NCBI RefSeq assembly: GCF_007859955.1
Contig: NZ_SJPR01000002.1
Location: forward strand, 234,353 to 298,352
DNA from: Botrimarina colliarenosi
Lineage (GTDB): Bacteria; Planctomycetota; Planctomycetia; Pirellulales; Lacipirellulaceae
Reading direction: 5' to 3'
Length of the DNA: 64,000 nt
A model generated the notes under the pieces. The model saw only the letters and a program-made list of their open reading frames with translations. It was not told the DNA's origin and ran no database searches. The position numbers were made by a program, and so were the translations under genes. This document shows positions 17,590-27,312 of this stretch, in pieces (the stretch's first letter is position 1; each line of letters starts with the position of its first letter).

Positions 17590-19142
17590 CACTCCGCACC
17601 GTCGACGCGGTTGTCATTGCGGCTTACTTGGTCGGCGTGGTCGGTCTGGGCTGCTGGTTCGTCCGTAGCAGCCGTACGACGCAAGGCTTCATGGTCGCCG
17701 CGGGCCGGCTGCCGGGATGGGTGGTCGGGCTCTCGATCCTCGGGACTTACTTATCGAGCACGACGTTTCTCTTCGTGCCCGGTAAGGCGTATGCGACGAA
17801 CTGGAACGCCTTCGCGTTTAGCCTGTCGTTGCCCCTGGCGGCGTGGATCGCGACGCGTTGGTTCGTCCCCTTCCATCGCAACTGCGGTTCCGTATCCGCC
17901 TACGACCACCTCGAAGAGCGGTTCGGCCCCTGGGCACGCACCTACGGCGTGGCGTGCTATCTGCTGACGCAGCTCGCCCGCGTTGGGGCGGTCCTGTTTG
18001 GCGTCTCGCTGATCATGGCGACGCTGACCGGGTGGTCGCAGGCGACGATCATCATTACAGCGGGCGTCCTCGTGACGCTCTACACCGCGATGGGCGGCAT
18101 CGAAGCGGTCATCTGGACCGACGTCGTCCAGTCGGTGGTGCTCTCGGTCGGCGCCGTGACGCTCCTCGTGCTGCTGGTGTTGGGCATGCCCGAGGGGCCA
18201 AGCCAAGCCTGGCGGATCGCGACCGCCGACGACAAGCTCTCGCTCGGCGGCTTCGCGTTCGATTTCACCCGCTCCACTTTCTGGGTGCCGTTGCTGTACG
18301 GGTTGTTCGAGAACCTGAAGAACTTTGGGATCGATCAGAGCTACGTCCAGCGCTACCACACGGCGGCCACTGAACGGCAGGCAGAGAATAGCGTCTGGAT
18401 CGGGGCGCTCCTTTACTTGCCACTCTCGGCGGTGTTCTTCGCGATCGGCACCCTCTGCTACACCTACTACCAGGCCCACCCGTCGATGCTGCTCGAGGTG
18501 CAGGTGGCCGCGGCCGAACGGCTGGGAGAAGCGGCGTCTGCCGTCGCGCCGAGCGACCTGACCGCCGCCCAGGTGGGCGACAGCGTGCTGCCGCACTTCA
18601 TCGTGCACGGGTTGCCGACGGGGGCGACCGGCCTGATCATCGCCGCGATCTTCGCGGCCGCGATGAGCAGCATCGACACGTCTCTCAACAGCGCGGCGAC
18701 CGTCACGCTGCTCGACCTCTACAAGCGGCGCCTCCGCCCCGACGTGGGGGAACGTGAGTCGATGATCGTCCTCTACGCGACGACCGCGCTGATGGGCGCC
18801 GTGGGCGTCGGCGTGGCATTGGCGATGATCGGCGTTAACAGCGCGCTCGACACTTGGTGGAAGCTCTCAGGGATCTTCGCCGGCGGGCTCTTGGGGCTGT
18901 TTCTGCTGGGTGTCCTCGCCAAGCGAGCCAAACGGCCCGCCGCCCTGTGTGGGGTGATCATCGGCGTGCTGGTCATCCTGTGGATGTCGCTGCCCGACCT
19001 CATCCAGCAGTACACGGCGGCGCCGGCTTGGGTGCTGAGCCCCCTTCACGCCCATATGACGATTGTCGTCGGCACCCTAACAGTCTTCCTGGTCGGGGTC
19101 GCTGTTTCTCGTGTGAGTTCCTTCATCGCGGCAAAGCCGTAA
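17586..19142 (+). CDS. Sodium:solute symporter (SSS/SLC5 family)
   Basis: 518 residues from the ATG at 17586, which overlaps the previous stop; 12-13 hydrophobic helices. Family features include the N-terminal helix VDAVVIAAYLVGVVGLGC, GRLPGWVVGLSILGTYLSSTTF, YTAMGGIEAVIWTDVVQ in helix 5 and AMSSIDTSLNSAATV in helix 8, the Na+-coordinating region. It probably imports the sugar released by the sialidase-like enzyme for the downstream lyase. Sialic-acid transporters of the SSS family exist (SiaT), but so do many other specificities. Confidence 0.9.
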   Translation: MTLRTVDAVVIAAYLVGVVGLGCWFVRSSRTTQGFMVAAGRLPGWVVGLSILGTYLSSTTFLFVPGKAYATNWNAFAFSLSLPLAAWIATRWFVPFHRNCGSVSAYDHLEERFGPWARTYGVACYLLTQLARVGAVLFGVSLIMATLTGWSQATIIITAGVLVTLYTAMGGIEAVIWTDVVQSVVLSVGAVTLLVLLVLGMPEGPSQAWRIATADDKLSLGGFAFDFTRSTFWVPLLYGLFENLKNFGIDQSYVQRYHTAATERQAENSVWIGALLYLPLSAVFFAIGTLCYTYYQAHPSMLLEVQVAAAERLGEAASAVAPSDLTAAQVGDSVLPHFIVHGLPTGATGLIIAAIFAAAMSSIDTSLNSAATVTLLDLYKRRLRPDVGERESMIVLYATTALMGAVGVGVALAMIGVNSALDTWWKLSGIFAGGLLGLFLLGVLAKRAKRPAALCGVIIGVLVILWMSLPDLIQQYTAAPAWVLSPLHAHMTIVVGTLTVFLVGVAVSRVSSFIAAKP

Positions 19143-19182
19143 TTGAATCCGCCGCGAACCGCTTTCCTGTAGGCTTGCTTTT

Positions 19183-20148
19183 ATGTCGCTACCGCAGAAC
19201 ATCCCGCTGCGTGGCATCGTCCCGCCACTCGTGACGCCGCTTACTCCCTCCGAGGAGCTCGATCGACCGGCCCTCGAGCGGTTGATCGAGAAAGTCCTCG
19301 GCGCGGGGGTCCACGGGCTTTTCGTGCTCGGCACCACCGGCGAGGGGCCTTCGCTCAGCTACGAGGTCCGTCTCGCGATGGTCGAGGCGGCTTGCCAGAT
19401 CACCGCGGGCCGGGTTCCGGTCTTGGTCGGCGTCACCGACACCTCGTTGGCCGAGTCGATCAACCTGTCGCGGCGGGTCGCCGACGCCGGGGCGGACGCC
19501 GTCGTCTTTGCCCCGCCGTGCTATTTCCCGATCGACCAGGCCGACCTCGTCACCGCGGTCCGGCGGTTAGCGGCCGAGTCGCCGCTGCCGGTGATGCTTT
19601 ACAACATGCCCGCGTTGACGAAGATCGCCATCAAGCCGGAAACGCTCCGCGCGCTGCTCGACGAGCCGACGCTGCTCGGCCTCAAGGACAGCTCGGGGGA
19701 CCTCGCCTACTTCCGCCAGGCCCGCGGCGTGATCAACGAGCGACCCGATTGGACTCTGCTCGCGGGGCCCGAGCACCTGCTGGCCGAGACGATTTCGATC
19801 GGCGGCGACGGCGGCGTCTGCGGCGGCGCGAACGTTTTCCCCGAGCTCTTCGTCCAACTCTTCGACGCCGCTACGGGTGGCGTCACCGACGAGGTTCAAC
19901 GTCTGCAGAAGCAGGTCGAGCGTTTGGGCGAACTGTACCGGCTGGGCTCCAATCCGGCCGTGGCGGTAATCCAGGGGGTCAAAGCGGCGCTCGCGGAACT
20001 CGGCGTCTGCGACGCGAGGCTCGTCTCGCCGGTCGCCGCGCTCGACGCAACGAACACCGAAGCGGTCGCACGGATCGTCCGCGGAGTCATCGACCTGCAG
20101 AAGGCTCCCGTCGCAACGTCGGTGTCGGGGTCGTCCTTTTCTTCCTAG
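19183..20148 (+). CDS. DapA/NanA-family Schiff-base aldolase/lyase
   Basis: 321 residues, a class I TIM-barrel lyase. GTTGE (50-54) binds the pyruvate carboxylate, Tyr140 lies in MLYNMP, and the Schiff-base Lys168 is in GLKDSSGD. The family includes dihydrodipicolinate synthase, N-acetylneuraminate lyase, KDG aldolase and keto-deoxy-sugar-acid dehydratases. The position downstream of a GntR/FCD regulator, sialidase-like enzyme and SSS symporter favours a catabolic lyase (neuraminate or keto-deoxy-aldonate) over lysine biosynthesis. The missing NanK/NanE partners argue against a complete classical sialic-acid pathway here. Confidence 0.85.
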   Translation: MSLPQNIPLRGIVPPLVTPLTPSEELDRPALERLIEKVLGAGVHGLFVLGTTGEGPSLSYEVRLAMVEAACQITAGRVPVLVGVTDTSLAESINLSRRVADAGADAVVFAPPCYFPIDQADLVTAVRRLAAESPLPVMLYNMPALTKIAIKPETLRALLDEPTLLGLKDSSGDLAYFRQARGVINERPDWTLLAGPEHLLAETISIGGDGGVCGGANVFPELFVQLFDAATGGVTDEVQRLQKQVERLGELYRLGSNPAVAVIQGVKAALAELGVCDARLVSPVAALDATNTEAVARIVRGVIDLQKAPVATSVSGSSFSS

Positions 20149-20166
20149 CACGGTTCGGGGGAGCCC

Positions 20167-21219
20167 ATGCCACCAGACGCCGCCACCCGCCGTTCGGCGC
20201 CCTACCGGCTGTCACGTTTCGCCGCGTTCACGCTGGTCGAGCTGCTGGTGGTGATCGCGATCATCGGCGTCCTCGTTGCGTTGCTCTTGCCCGCCGTGCA
20301 GGCGGCCCGCGAGGCGGGGCGGCGCACGCAGTGCGTCAATCACCTGAAGCAGATGGCCCTGGCGGCGATGAACCACGTCGCCGACCACGGGCACTATCCC
20401 ACCGGGGGATGGGGGTACCGCTGGGTAGGGGATGCCGATTCGGGCTACGGGGGCAATCAACCAGGCAGCTGGGCCTACAACTTGCTGGCGTACACCGACA
20501 ATCAGCCGCTACGTGACCTGGGACACGGCGTGGTGTCCAATTACGTCCTTGGCCTCGAGGCGTCGCTTGAGAGCCGCGCCGAGATGGTCCAGCTGGTGAC
20601 AACCGCCTTGCCGCTATTCAATTGCCCTTCGAAGCGCCCCCTCACGACCCACCTGCTGGTTGATTCGACGTTCCCGGTGCTCGCGTTCAACGCTCAGGAT
20701 TGTGAGGTGGGCAGCTGCTATGTCGCCCGCAGCGATTACCGCGCCTGTGCCGGCAACCGCAGCCGGGCCGACAATGTCGGACCCGCGCCGGGCACGATCA
20801 AGCCTTTCCTCGAAGGGCCCGTCCCCACGTCGTACAACGGCGTCATCTACCGCCGCAGCGAAGTCTCGGTCGCCCACGTGACCGACGGAACTTCCCACAC
20901 CGTGCTCGCGGGCGAGAAAGCGCTGCACCCCAACAACTACCTGACGGGGACCGATTCATCCGACGACCAATCGCTCTACACCGGTCATGACCAAGACAAC
21001 TCGGGCAACACCGGCGAAGGCGGTGCGATCACCATTGCGCAGCCTTACCCGCCGGTGAAAGATGGTTCGGCCGACAAGTCGGTCCATCGATTCCGATTCG
21101 GCGCGGCGCACCCCACCACTTTCCAGATGGCTTTCTGCGACGGTTCGGCGCACACTTACGGTTACGACGTTGATCCCGATGTGTTCGCCCTGCTTGGAGG
21201 CCGTAACGACGGCGACTGA
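20167..21219 (+). CDS. DUF1559 protein with type II pseudopilin N-terminus
   Basis: 350 residues. The basic leader RLSRFAA precedes [14 protein letters not shown], then the standard DUF1559 layout: [19 protein letters not shown], a [16 protein letters not shown] motif and C-terminal [20 protein letters not shown]. It starts 18 bases after the lyase stop and is followed by a clear terminator at 21251-21284, so it may be the last gene of the sialidase/symporter/lyase transcript. Function is unknown; the N-terminus predicts processing by a prepilin peptidase and assembly or anchoring in the cell envelope. Confidence 0.9.
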   Translation: MPPDAATRRSAPYRLSRFAAFTLVELLVVIAIIGVLVALLLPAVQAAREAGRRTQCVNHLKQMALAAMNHVADHGHYPTGGWGYRWVGDADSGYGGNQPGSWAYNLLAYTDNQPLRDLGHGVVSNYVLGLEASLESRAEMVQLVTTALPLFNCPSKRPLTTHLLVDSTFPVLAFNAQDCEVGSCYVARSDYRACAGNRSRADNVGPAPGTIKPFLEGPVPTSYNGVIYRRSEVSVAHVTDGTSHTVLAGEKALHPNNYLTGTDSSDDQSLYTGHDQDNSGNTGEGGAITIAQPYPPVKDGSADKSVHRFRFGAAHPTTFQMAFCDGSAHTYGYDVDPDVFALLGGRNDGD

Positions 21220-21250
21220 GTGACCGCGTCTCGTCGGCGGATCGGCCAAG

Positions 21251-21284
21251 GACCGCCTTGCTCGCAGAGGCGGTCACCCTTTTC
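21251..21284 (+). terminator. Intrinsic terminator after DUF1559
   Basis: A perfect 8-bp stem GACCGCCT/AGGCGGTC (21251-21258 with 21268-21275) and a 9-base loop are followed within four bases by a T4 run and further pyrimidines. It lies 31 bases past the DUF1559 stop and 22 bases before the next start, separating the two transcripts. Confidence 0.75.
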
Positions 21285-21305
21285 TCGACTAAACGGCGGT
21301 TCCAA

Positions 21306-22328
21306 ATGTTTAGCAGCAAGGCGTTCTGGGCCCTGACCACGATCGCGATCGCGGCGGTGCTGCTCTATCGCTCGACGGTCGAATGGACCGATCCCAAGCG
21401 GCCTTCGCCCGAGAGCATCGCGTTCATAACGGGCGGTGAGGGTCCCTACTGGCAAGCAGCGATCGACGGCGCGACCGCCGCCGCCGACGAGCGTGGCATC
21501 CGCCTCGTCGTCCACCAGCCGAAGAACTCCGAGGATGTCGCCGAACAGATGCAGATCTTGTCGGTGGTCAGCAGCTCGGACGTCGGCGCCGTGGCGATCA
21601 GCCCCGTGGAGCCCGAGCGCCAGGCGCCGCTGATCACGCAGATTGGCGTCACCAAACCGATCGTCACGTTCGACTCCGACGCCGCAAAATCAGGCCGGCA
21701 TGGCTACATCGGCACGAGCAACTTCAGCGCCGGGCTGGTCGCCGGCACCCTCGTCAAATCGGCCATCCCGGAGGGGGGCGAGATCGCCGTCCTAATGGCC
21801 AACAAGACCAAGGAGAACTTGATCGAACGCCAAGGGGGGATCCGCACCCGCATCGCCGAGTCTCCCAATCCCGAGGAGTCGCCCACCGACCGCCGTTACA
21901 AGATCCTCGGCTTCTTCACCGACGAGGGGGATGACGCGGCCTGCGAGAAACAGATTCGCGACCTCGTCGACGGACACCCGGACCTTGCGTGCGTCGTCAC
22001 GCTCAACTCGCGGCAAGGCCCGGTCGTCATGCGAACGCTTGAGGACTTGGGAGCGACCGAGCGCGTCAAGCTGATCGCTTTCGACACGTCCGACGCGATC
22101 CTCGACGGCATCGAAGCCGGCACGGTTTACGCCGCGGTGGCCCAGGACCCGTACAAGTACGGCTACGAGGCGATCAGCATGCTCGACTCGCTATGTCGCG
22201 GCGACGAGCGGCAGCTGCCGATGGTGGGACGCGGCGCCGTCCACTTCAGTGTCGAACCGCTCCGCCAAGGCGACGTCGAGGCGTTCCGCAAACGCACCGA
22301 ATCCCGCCATCCCGTCTCGAAGGGGTGA
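21306..22328 (+). CDS. Orphan RbsB-like sugar-binding protein with N-terminal membrane anchor
   Basis: 340 residues from the ATG at 21306; the longer frame (21258) would start inside the terminator stem. A hydrophobic helix (FWALTTIAIAAVLLY) has no lipobox or clear cleavage site, so the protein is probably anchored to the inner membrane with its periplasmic-binding-protein fold outside. The fold is seen in IAFITGGEGPYWQAAIDGA, DVGAVAISPVEPE, the hinge ACVVTLNSRQGPVV and VKLIAFDTSDAILDGI. No permease or ATPase is nearby. The stop overlaps the esterase GTG (22325-22328). It could be a sugar sensor, a scavenging binder or a partner for a distant importer. Confidence 0.82.
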   Translation: MFSSKAFWALTTIAIAAVLLYRSTVEWTDPKRPSPESIAFITGGEGPYWQAAIDGATAAADERGIRLVVHQPKNSEDVAEQMQILSVVSSSDVGAVAISPVEPERQAPLITQIGVTKPIVTFDSDAAKSGRHGYIGTSNFSAGLVAGTLVKSAIPEGGEIAVLMANKTKENLIERQGGIRTRIAESPNPEESPTDRRYKILGFFTDEGDDAACEKQIRDLVDGHPDLACVVTLNSRQGPVVMRTLEDLGATERVKLIAFDTSDAILDGIEAGTVYAAVAQDPYKYGYEAISMLDSLCRGDERQLPMVGRGAVHFSVEPLRQGDVEAFRKRTESRHPVSKG

Positions 22329-24496
22329 ACGTGGCCTTCGTCTGGAATTGTCGCCAGCGGGCTTGGCGTTTGGTGCTCGGCGGCGTTGTCGTAGCCCTCA
22401 TCGCCACCGGCGGGGCAGCCGCCATCGCCGACGCCGATCCGCGCCTTGAGGGGCTGATCAACTTGCGGACCGATCGGTTCCCCTTCGATCCCCCGGTGAC
22501 GCCGGAGGCCTGGGCCGATCGGGCGAAAGAAGTCCGCCGGCAGGTCCAGGTCGCGGGCGGGCTCTGGCCGATGCCGCAACGCCCAGCGCCGCACGCCGTG
22601 ATTGGACGGCCGGTGAAGCGGGACGGCTACACGATCGAGTCGGTTTCGCTTGAGAGCTACCCGGGTTTGGTTGTCACCGGAAGCCTGTACCGCCCTGCCG
22701 GCGACGCGACCGAGCTGCGGCCGGGCGTCCTCTGTCCCCACGGGCATTGGGGCGGCGGTCGTTTCCACGCCTGGGGCGACGACGAATTGGCGAGGCAACT
22801 CGCCAGCGGCGCCGAGCGATTCGAGCGGGGTGGCCGCCACCCGTTGCAAGCCCGCTGTGTACAGCTGGCGCGGATGGGCTGCGTTGTGTTCCTCTACGAC
22901 ATGCTCGGCTACGGCGACAGCCGGCAGTTTTCGCTTGAGGCGATACACGGACCCCGTGAGAGCACCATCCTCAAAGAAGCCAACGCCTGGGGTTTCTACA
23001 GCGCCCAGGCAGAACTCCGCATACAGGGGCCGCTCGGCGTGCAGACTTACAACTCGCTCTGCGCGCTCGACTGGCTCGAGTCGCTTCCCTACGTCGATCC
23101 CGAGCGCCTCGCCGTCACCGGCGGCAGCAGCGGCGCCACGCAGACGCTGATGCTGTGCGCCGTCGACGACCGCCCGGCCGTGGCGTTCCCCGTGGTGATG
23201 GTCTCAACCGCGATGCAGGGGGGCTGTGGCTGTGAGAACGCCTGCTGCCTGCGGATCGGTACCTCGAACGTCGAGTTCGCCGCCCTGATGGCGCCCAAGC
23301 CGCTCGGCATGGCGTCGGCCGACGACTGGACCCGCCACACCGCCGAGGACGGGTACCCGGAACTGCAACGTCTCTACACGATGCTCGGCGTCCCCGACCA
23401 CGTGACGCACGCTTCGCTGATCCAGTTCCCTCACAACTACAACTACGCCAGCCGCGCGGCGATGTACCCGTGGCTCGACCGCTGGCTCGGACTCGACGCG
23501 GGTGACCGAGTCGTTGAGACCGACTACAAGCCGGTCACGCCCGACGAGGTCCGGACGACGCCGAGCATCGCCGACGCCGATGTCGATCGCGGGCACGAGA
23601 TCGAATTGATGCGCGTGATGGCCGCCCAGTCGGAAGCCCTCCTGGAAGGCCTGACGCCGCACGACGCGACGTCGCTAGCCGAGTACCGCGACGTGGTTGG
23701 CGGCGCCTTCGAGGTCCTTCTCTGCGGCGCCGAGCAGGCGATGGCGGACGCGGAAGTCGTCGGCGAGCTAGCCGATTCCGACGGCGCGACGCCCCTGCGG
23801 ATCGCCAATCGTCATGCCGGGGTCGAGTTGCCGGCGATCGCCCGTTTGCCGGTCGGTGCGACGACGGTGGTCGTCATCACGTCCGCAGCGGGCAAAGCGG
23901 CGGCCGATCCCTCCAGCGAACTGGCCGCATCGCTCCTCGCTCGCGGCGTCGGCGTGCTGGGCGTCGACCTCTTTGCCCAAGGCGACCTCGCGCCCGACGA
24001 CGGACCGCTGACCCAGATGCCGGCCAACCCCGATCCGAAGCCGATCGCGTCGCTCACGTACGGCTATAACCCCACCGCGGTGGCGCACCGGGCGGGCGAC
24101 TTGCTCGCAACGCTCGCCGTCGCCAAGCGGCTGCGTCCCGGTATCGAGAGGGTGGGGCTTGTCGCCGACGCGTCGTCGGCGCCTTACGCGATTGCCGCCC
24201 TCGCCTTGGCTGGCGACGCGGTCGACGCCGCGGCGGTCGACATCGGCGGCTTCCGCTTTACGGACGTCGCCGAGTGGCGTGACTCCCGCTTCCTGCCCGG
24301 CGCCGTAAAATATGGCGATGTTCCGGGCCTGCTGGCGCTCGGCGCCCCGCGGCCGACGGTGCTCGTCGATGGCGACGCCGATCACGCGCTCGCCGCCGAA
24401 GCTTACGAAGCCTCCGGCACGCCTGACCATCTCGGCGCCGCCGCTACGCTGCCTGCGGCGGTTGGCAAGCTCCTGAAATCGCTCGGCACGCCCTGA
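22325..24496 (+). CDS. Secreted alpha/beta-hydrolase (acetylxylan-esterase-like), possibly double domain
   Basis: 723 residues from the GTG at 22325 (GTGA overlap with the binding protein, AAGGGG just upstream). A signal-like helix covers about 16-35. The first hydrolase domain has an oxyanion segment CPHGHWGGG and the nucleophile Ser268 in TGGSSGAT, followed by the CGCENACCLR segment and a His in IQFPHNYNY that probably completes the triad. The second half (about 500-723) resembles another alpha/beta-hydrolase core without an obvious nucleophile elbow and may be a degenerate copy. The neighbours suggest deacetylation or de-esterification of a rhamnose-containing glycan before GH78 action. 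Confidence 0.75.
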   Translation: MNVAFVWNCRQRAWRLVLGGVVVALIATGGAAAIADADPRLEGLINLRTDRFPFDPPVTPEAWADRAKEVRRQVQVAGGLWPMPQRPAPHAVIGRPVKRDGYTIESVSLESYPGLVVTGSLYRPAGDATELRPGVLCPHGHWGGGRFHAWGDDELARQLASGAERFERGGRHPLQARCVQLARMGCVVFLYDMLGYGDSRQFSLEAIHGPRESTILKEANAWGFYSAQAELRIQGPLGVQTYNSLCALDWLESLPYVDPERLAVTGGSSGATQTLMLCAVDDRPAVAFPVVMVSTAMQGGCGCENACCLRIGTSNVEFAALMAPKPLGMASADDWTRHTAEDGYPELQRLYTMLGVPDHVTHASLIQFPHNYNYASRAAMYPWLDRWLGLDAGDRVVETDYKPVTPDEVRTTPSIADADVDRGHEIELMRVMAAQSEALLEGLTPHDATSLAEYRDVVGGAFEVLLCGAEQAMADAEVVGELADSDGATPLRIANRHAGVELPAIARLPVGATTVVVITSAAGKAAADPSSELAASLLARGVGVLGVDLFAQGDLAPDDGPLTQMPANPDPKPIASLTYGYNPTAVAHRAGDLLATLAVAKRLRPGIERVGLVADASSAPYAIAALALAGDAVDAAAVDIGGFRFTDVAEWRDSRFLPGAVKYGDVPGLLALGAPRPTVLVDGDADHALAAEAYEASGTPDHLGAAATLPAAVGKLLKSLGTP

Positions 24497-24555
24497 CGCG
24501 AATCGACACCCCGCGACTTGGCCATCTCGCAACTCTTCCCCCTTGAATCGACCCT

Positions 24556-27273
24556 ATGTTCGTGTTGCGTCTCTGTCTGTCCGCCCTCTGGTGCGGTCTT
24601 GCTCTGTGCCCGGCGATCGCCTTCGCTGAGGGCGGGCGGGTCGTCGACCTACGCTGCGAGTTCGCCGTCGGCCCGCTCGGGGTCGATACACCAACGCCGC
24701 GGCTCTCGTGGCGGCTCGAGTCCGACCGACGCGGCGCTAAGCAGACGGCTTACGAAGTCGAGGCCATGCAGAGCGCCAAGCCGGGATCCGACGCCGGCGA
24801 CGTTTGGACCCAAGGGAAGGTCGATGGCGCGACCGCGTCGCTGATCATGCAGCCATTCGTCCCGCTTCGTTCCTCACAATCGGTTTGGTGGCGAGTACGG
24901 GCCTGGGACGAAGAGGGCGAGCCGACCGCTTGGAGCGAACCCGCCGAGTTCACGATGGGCGTGCTGGAGCCCGACGACTGGTCGGCGGAGTGGATCGTCG
25001 CCCCGTGGCAGACCGAGTCGGTCCTGATGCGGAAAGGGTTCGCGGTGAAGCCCGGCCTCAAGCGGGCGATCGCCCACGTCTGCGGGCTCGGGCAGTTCGA
25101 GATGAGCCTCAACGGGCGAAAGTCGGGCGACGGCCTCCTGGCCCCCGGGTGGACCAAGTACAACCGCACGTGTCTCTACGAAACGCACGACATCACGAGC
25201 CTGCTCAGCGATGGCGACAACGCTGTCGGCCTCATCCTCGGCGATGGCATGCACCACACCGAACGCCGCAACCGTTTTAGTAAGTTCCAGGGCACGTTTG
25301 GTCCACAGCGCGCGATCGTGCAGATTGAACTCGAGTACGAGGACGGGACCACCGAGCGGGTTGTCAGCGATCCGACGTGGCGCGTCGATCCGGGGCCGAT
25401 CACGTTCAATGACATCTTCGGCGGCGAGGACTACGACGCTCGCAGATTACCGGCAGACTGGGACGAGGCGGGCTTTGACGACTCGGCGTGGGGCCACGCC
25501 GTTGAGCTAGTGCGTCCCGGCGGCAAGCTCCGCGGCATGACCGCCTCGGCGCCGTCGATCGCCGCCATCGAGACCCTCCCCGCTAAAGAGATTAGCCGTT
25601 CGAGTGACTCGCGCAGCGTCCTCGACTTCGGCCAGAACGCGTCGTTCATGCCGCGCGTCACCGTGCGCGGGCCGGCGGGCAGCACCGTGCGCCTCACCCA
25701 CGCCGAGGTTCTTGACGACGAGGGGCAGATCGACCGCGGCACCTGCGGCGGCAACCGCGGCCCCGCTTACTGGCAGTACACAAAGGCGACCGACGGCGAA
25801 GAGACCTGGTTCCCCAAGTTCTTCTATGCGGGCTGCCGTTACTTGCAGGCGGATCTGATCCCGGCGGGGCAGGGGGGCGCGCTGCCGGAGCTCGTCTCGG
25901 TTGACGGCGTCGTGGTCCACACCACCGCTGCGCCGGCGGGCGACTTTGCTTGCTCCAACGACCTCCTGAACCGCATCCGCACGCTGGTCCGCTGGGCGCA
26001 ACGCTCGAACCTCGTGTCGGTCCTCACCGACTGCCCCCACCGTGAGAAGCTCGGCTGGCTCGAGCAGTACCATCTCAACGGGCCGGGCGTCCGCTACGAG
26101 TTCGACGCGCACCGCTTGTTCATCAAGGGGATGTGTGACATGGCCGACTCGCAGATCGCGTCGGGCCTCGTGCCGAACATCGCGCCGGAGTACGTCGAGT
26201 TCCCCGGCACGTTCCGCGCGGCGTCCGAATGGGGATCGGCCGTCATCCTCGTCCCGTGGCAGCACTACCAAGCGACCGGCGACACGAGTCTGTTCGCGGA
26301 CTATTACCCGACGATGCAGCGCTACCTCGAGTATCTCACGTCGCAGGCGACCGACTCGATCGTCGAAGAGGGCCTCGGCGATTGGTACGACCTGGGCCCC
26401 GCCGACCGTCCTGGCCACGCCCAGTTGACGCCGCCACCGGTCACCGCGACCGCGTTTTACTACGAGAGCGCGAAGACATTGGCGCAGATCGCCAAGCTGC
26501 TCGACAAGCCCGAGGACGCCGCCAAACACCAAGAGCTCGCCGAGACCATCCGCGACGCGTGGCGGGCCAAGTTCCGCAACGACGACGGCACGTACGCCAC
26601 CGGCTCGCAATGCTCCAACGCCATCGCCCTGATGATGGGCCTTGCCGAAGAGCGCGACCGCGACGCGGCGCTCGCCGCCCTCGTGAAGGACGTCCGCGAC
26701 CGGGGCGACGCGATGACCGCTGGCGACGTCGGCTTCCGCTACCTGCTGCAGGCGCTAGCCGACGGGGGCCACTCCGACGTGATCTACGACATGATCAACC
26801 AGTCCGAGCGGCCCGGTTACGGCTACCAACTCGCCCACGGCGCCACGGCCCTCACCGAGGCGTGGGACGCCAACCATCACGCCTCGCACAACCACTTCAT
26901 GCTGGGGCACATCACGGAGTGGTTCTACAAGGACCTCGTCGGCATCGAGAGCGACCCGTCCGCCCCCGGCTACGAGAAGATCGTCATCCGCCCCAACCCC
27001 GTGGGCGACCTCGCCTGGGCCGAAGCAACCCACGACACGGTCCGAGGCCCGATCCACGTCCGCTGGGACCGCAAGGGAGACGCCTTCAAGCTAGCGGTAA
27101 AAATCCCTGCGAACACGACGGCAACGGTGCACGTGCCCGCCGCCAAGCACCAGACCATCACCGAATCAGCGCAGCCGGTGGCGGAAGCCACCGGAGTCGC
27201 GTTGTTAGAACGCGACGAAGAACGAGCCATCTACCGAATCGAGTCGGGGGCGTACGAATTCGCGGCCGAGTGA
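24556..27273 (+). CDS. Alpha-L-rhamnosidase, GH78
   Basis: 905 residues with a signal peptide (LCLSALWCGLALCPAIAFA). The GH78 order is visible: an N-terminal Fn3-like domain (TPRLSWRLESDRRGAKQTAYEV), a rhamnosidase beta-domain (VCGLGQFEMSLNGRK, DFGQNASFMPRV), the (alpha/alpha)6 catalytic barrel with DCPHREKLGWLEQ (the Glu is the probable general acid) and WYDLGPADRPG, and a C-terminal beta domain. It removes terminal alpha-L-rhamnose. It follows the esterase by 59 bases and probably shares its transcript. A second, quite different GH78 occurs at 34935-38168. Confidence 0.92.
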   Translation: MFVLRLCLSALWCGLALCPAIAFAEGGRVVDLRCEFAVGPLGVDTPTPRLSWRLESDRRGAKQTAYEVEAMQSAKPGSDAGDVWTQGKVDGATASLIMQPFVPLRSSQSVWWRVRAWDEEGEPTAWSEPAEFTMGVLEPDDWSAEWIVAPWQTESVLMRKGFAVKPGLKRAIAHVCGLGQFEMSLNGRKSGDGLLAPGWTKYNRTCLYETHDITSLLSDGDNAVGLILGDGMHHTERRNRFSKFQGTFGPQRAIVQIELEYEDGTTERVVSDPTWRVDPGPITFNDIFGGEDYDARRLPADWDEAGFDDSAWGHAVELVRPGGKLRGMTASAPSIAAIETLPAKEISRSSDSRSVLDFGQNASFMPRVTVRGPAGSTVRLTHAEVLDDEGQIDRGTCGGNRGPAYWQYTKATDGEETWFPKFFYAGCRYLQADLIPAGQGGALPELVSVDGVVVHTTAAPAGDFACSNDLLNRIRTLVRWAQRSNLVSVLTDCPHREKLGWLEQYHLNGPGVRYEFDAHRLFIKGMCDMADSQIASGLVPNIAPEYVEFPGTFRAASEWGSAVILVPWQHYQATGDTSLFADYYPTMQRYLEYLTSQATDSIVEEGLGDWYDLGPADRPGHAQLTPPPVTATAFYYESAKTLAQIAKLLDKPEDAAKHQELAETIRDAWRAKFRNDDGTYATGSQCSNAIALMMGLAEERDRDAALAALVKDVRDRGDAMTAGDVGFRYLLQALADGGHSDVIYDMINQSERPGYGYQLAHGATALTEAWDANHHASHNHFMLGHITEWFYKDLVGIESDPSAPGYEKIVIRPNPVGDLAWAEATHDTVRGPIHVRWDRKGDAFKLAVKIPANTTATVHVPAAKHQTITESAQPVAEATGVALLERDEERAIYRIESGAYEFAAE

Positions 27274-27312
27274 CTCGCGGCAAGGCAAGCGGTTCATCGA
27301 GCTTCGTGTCGG

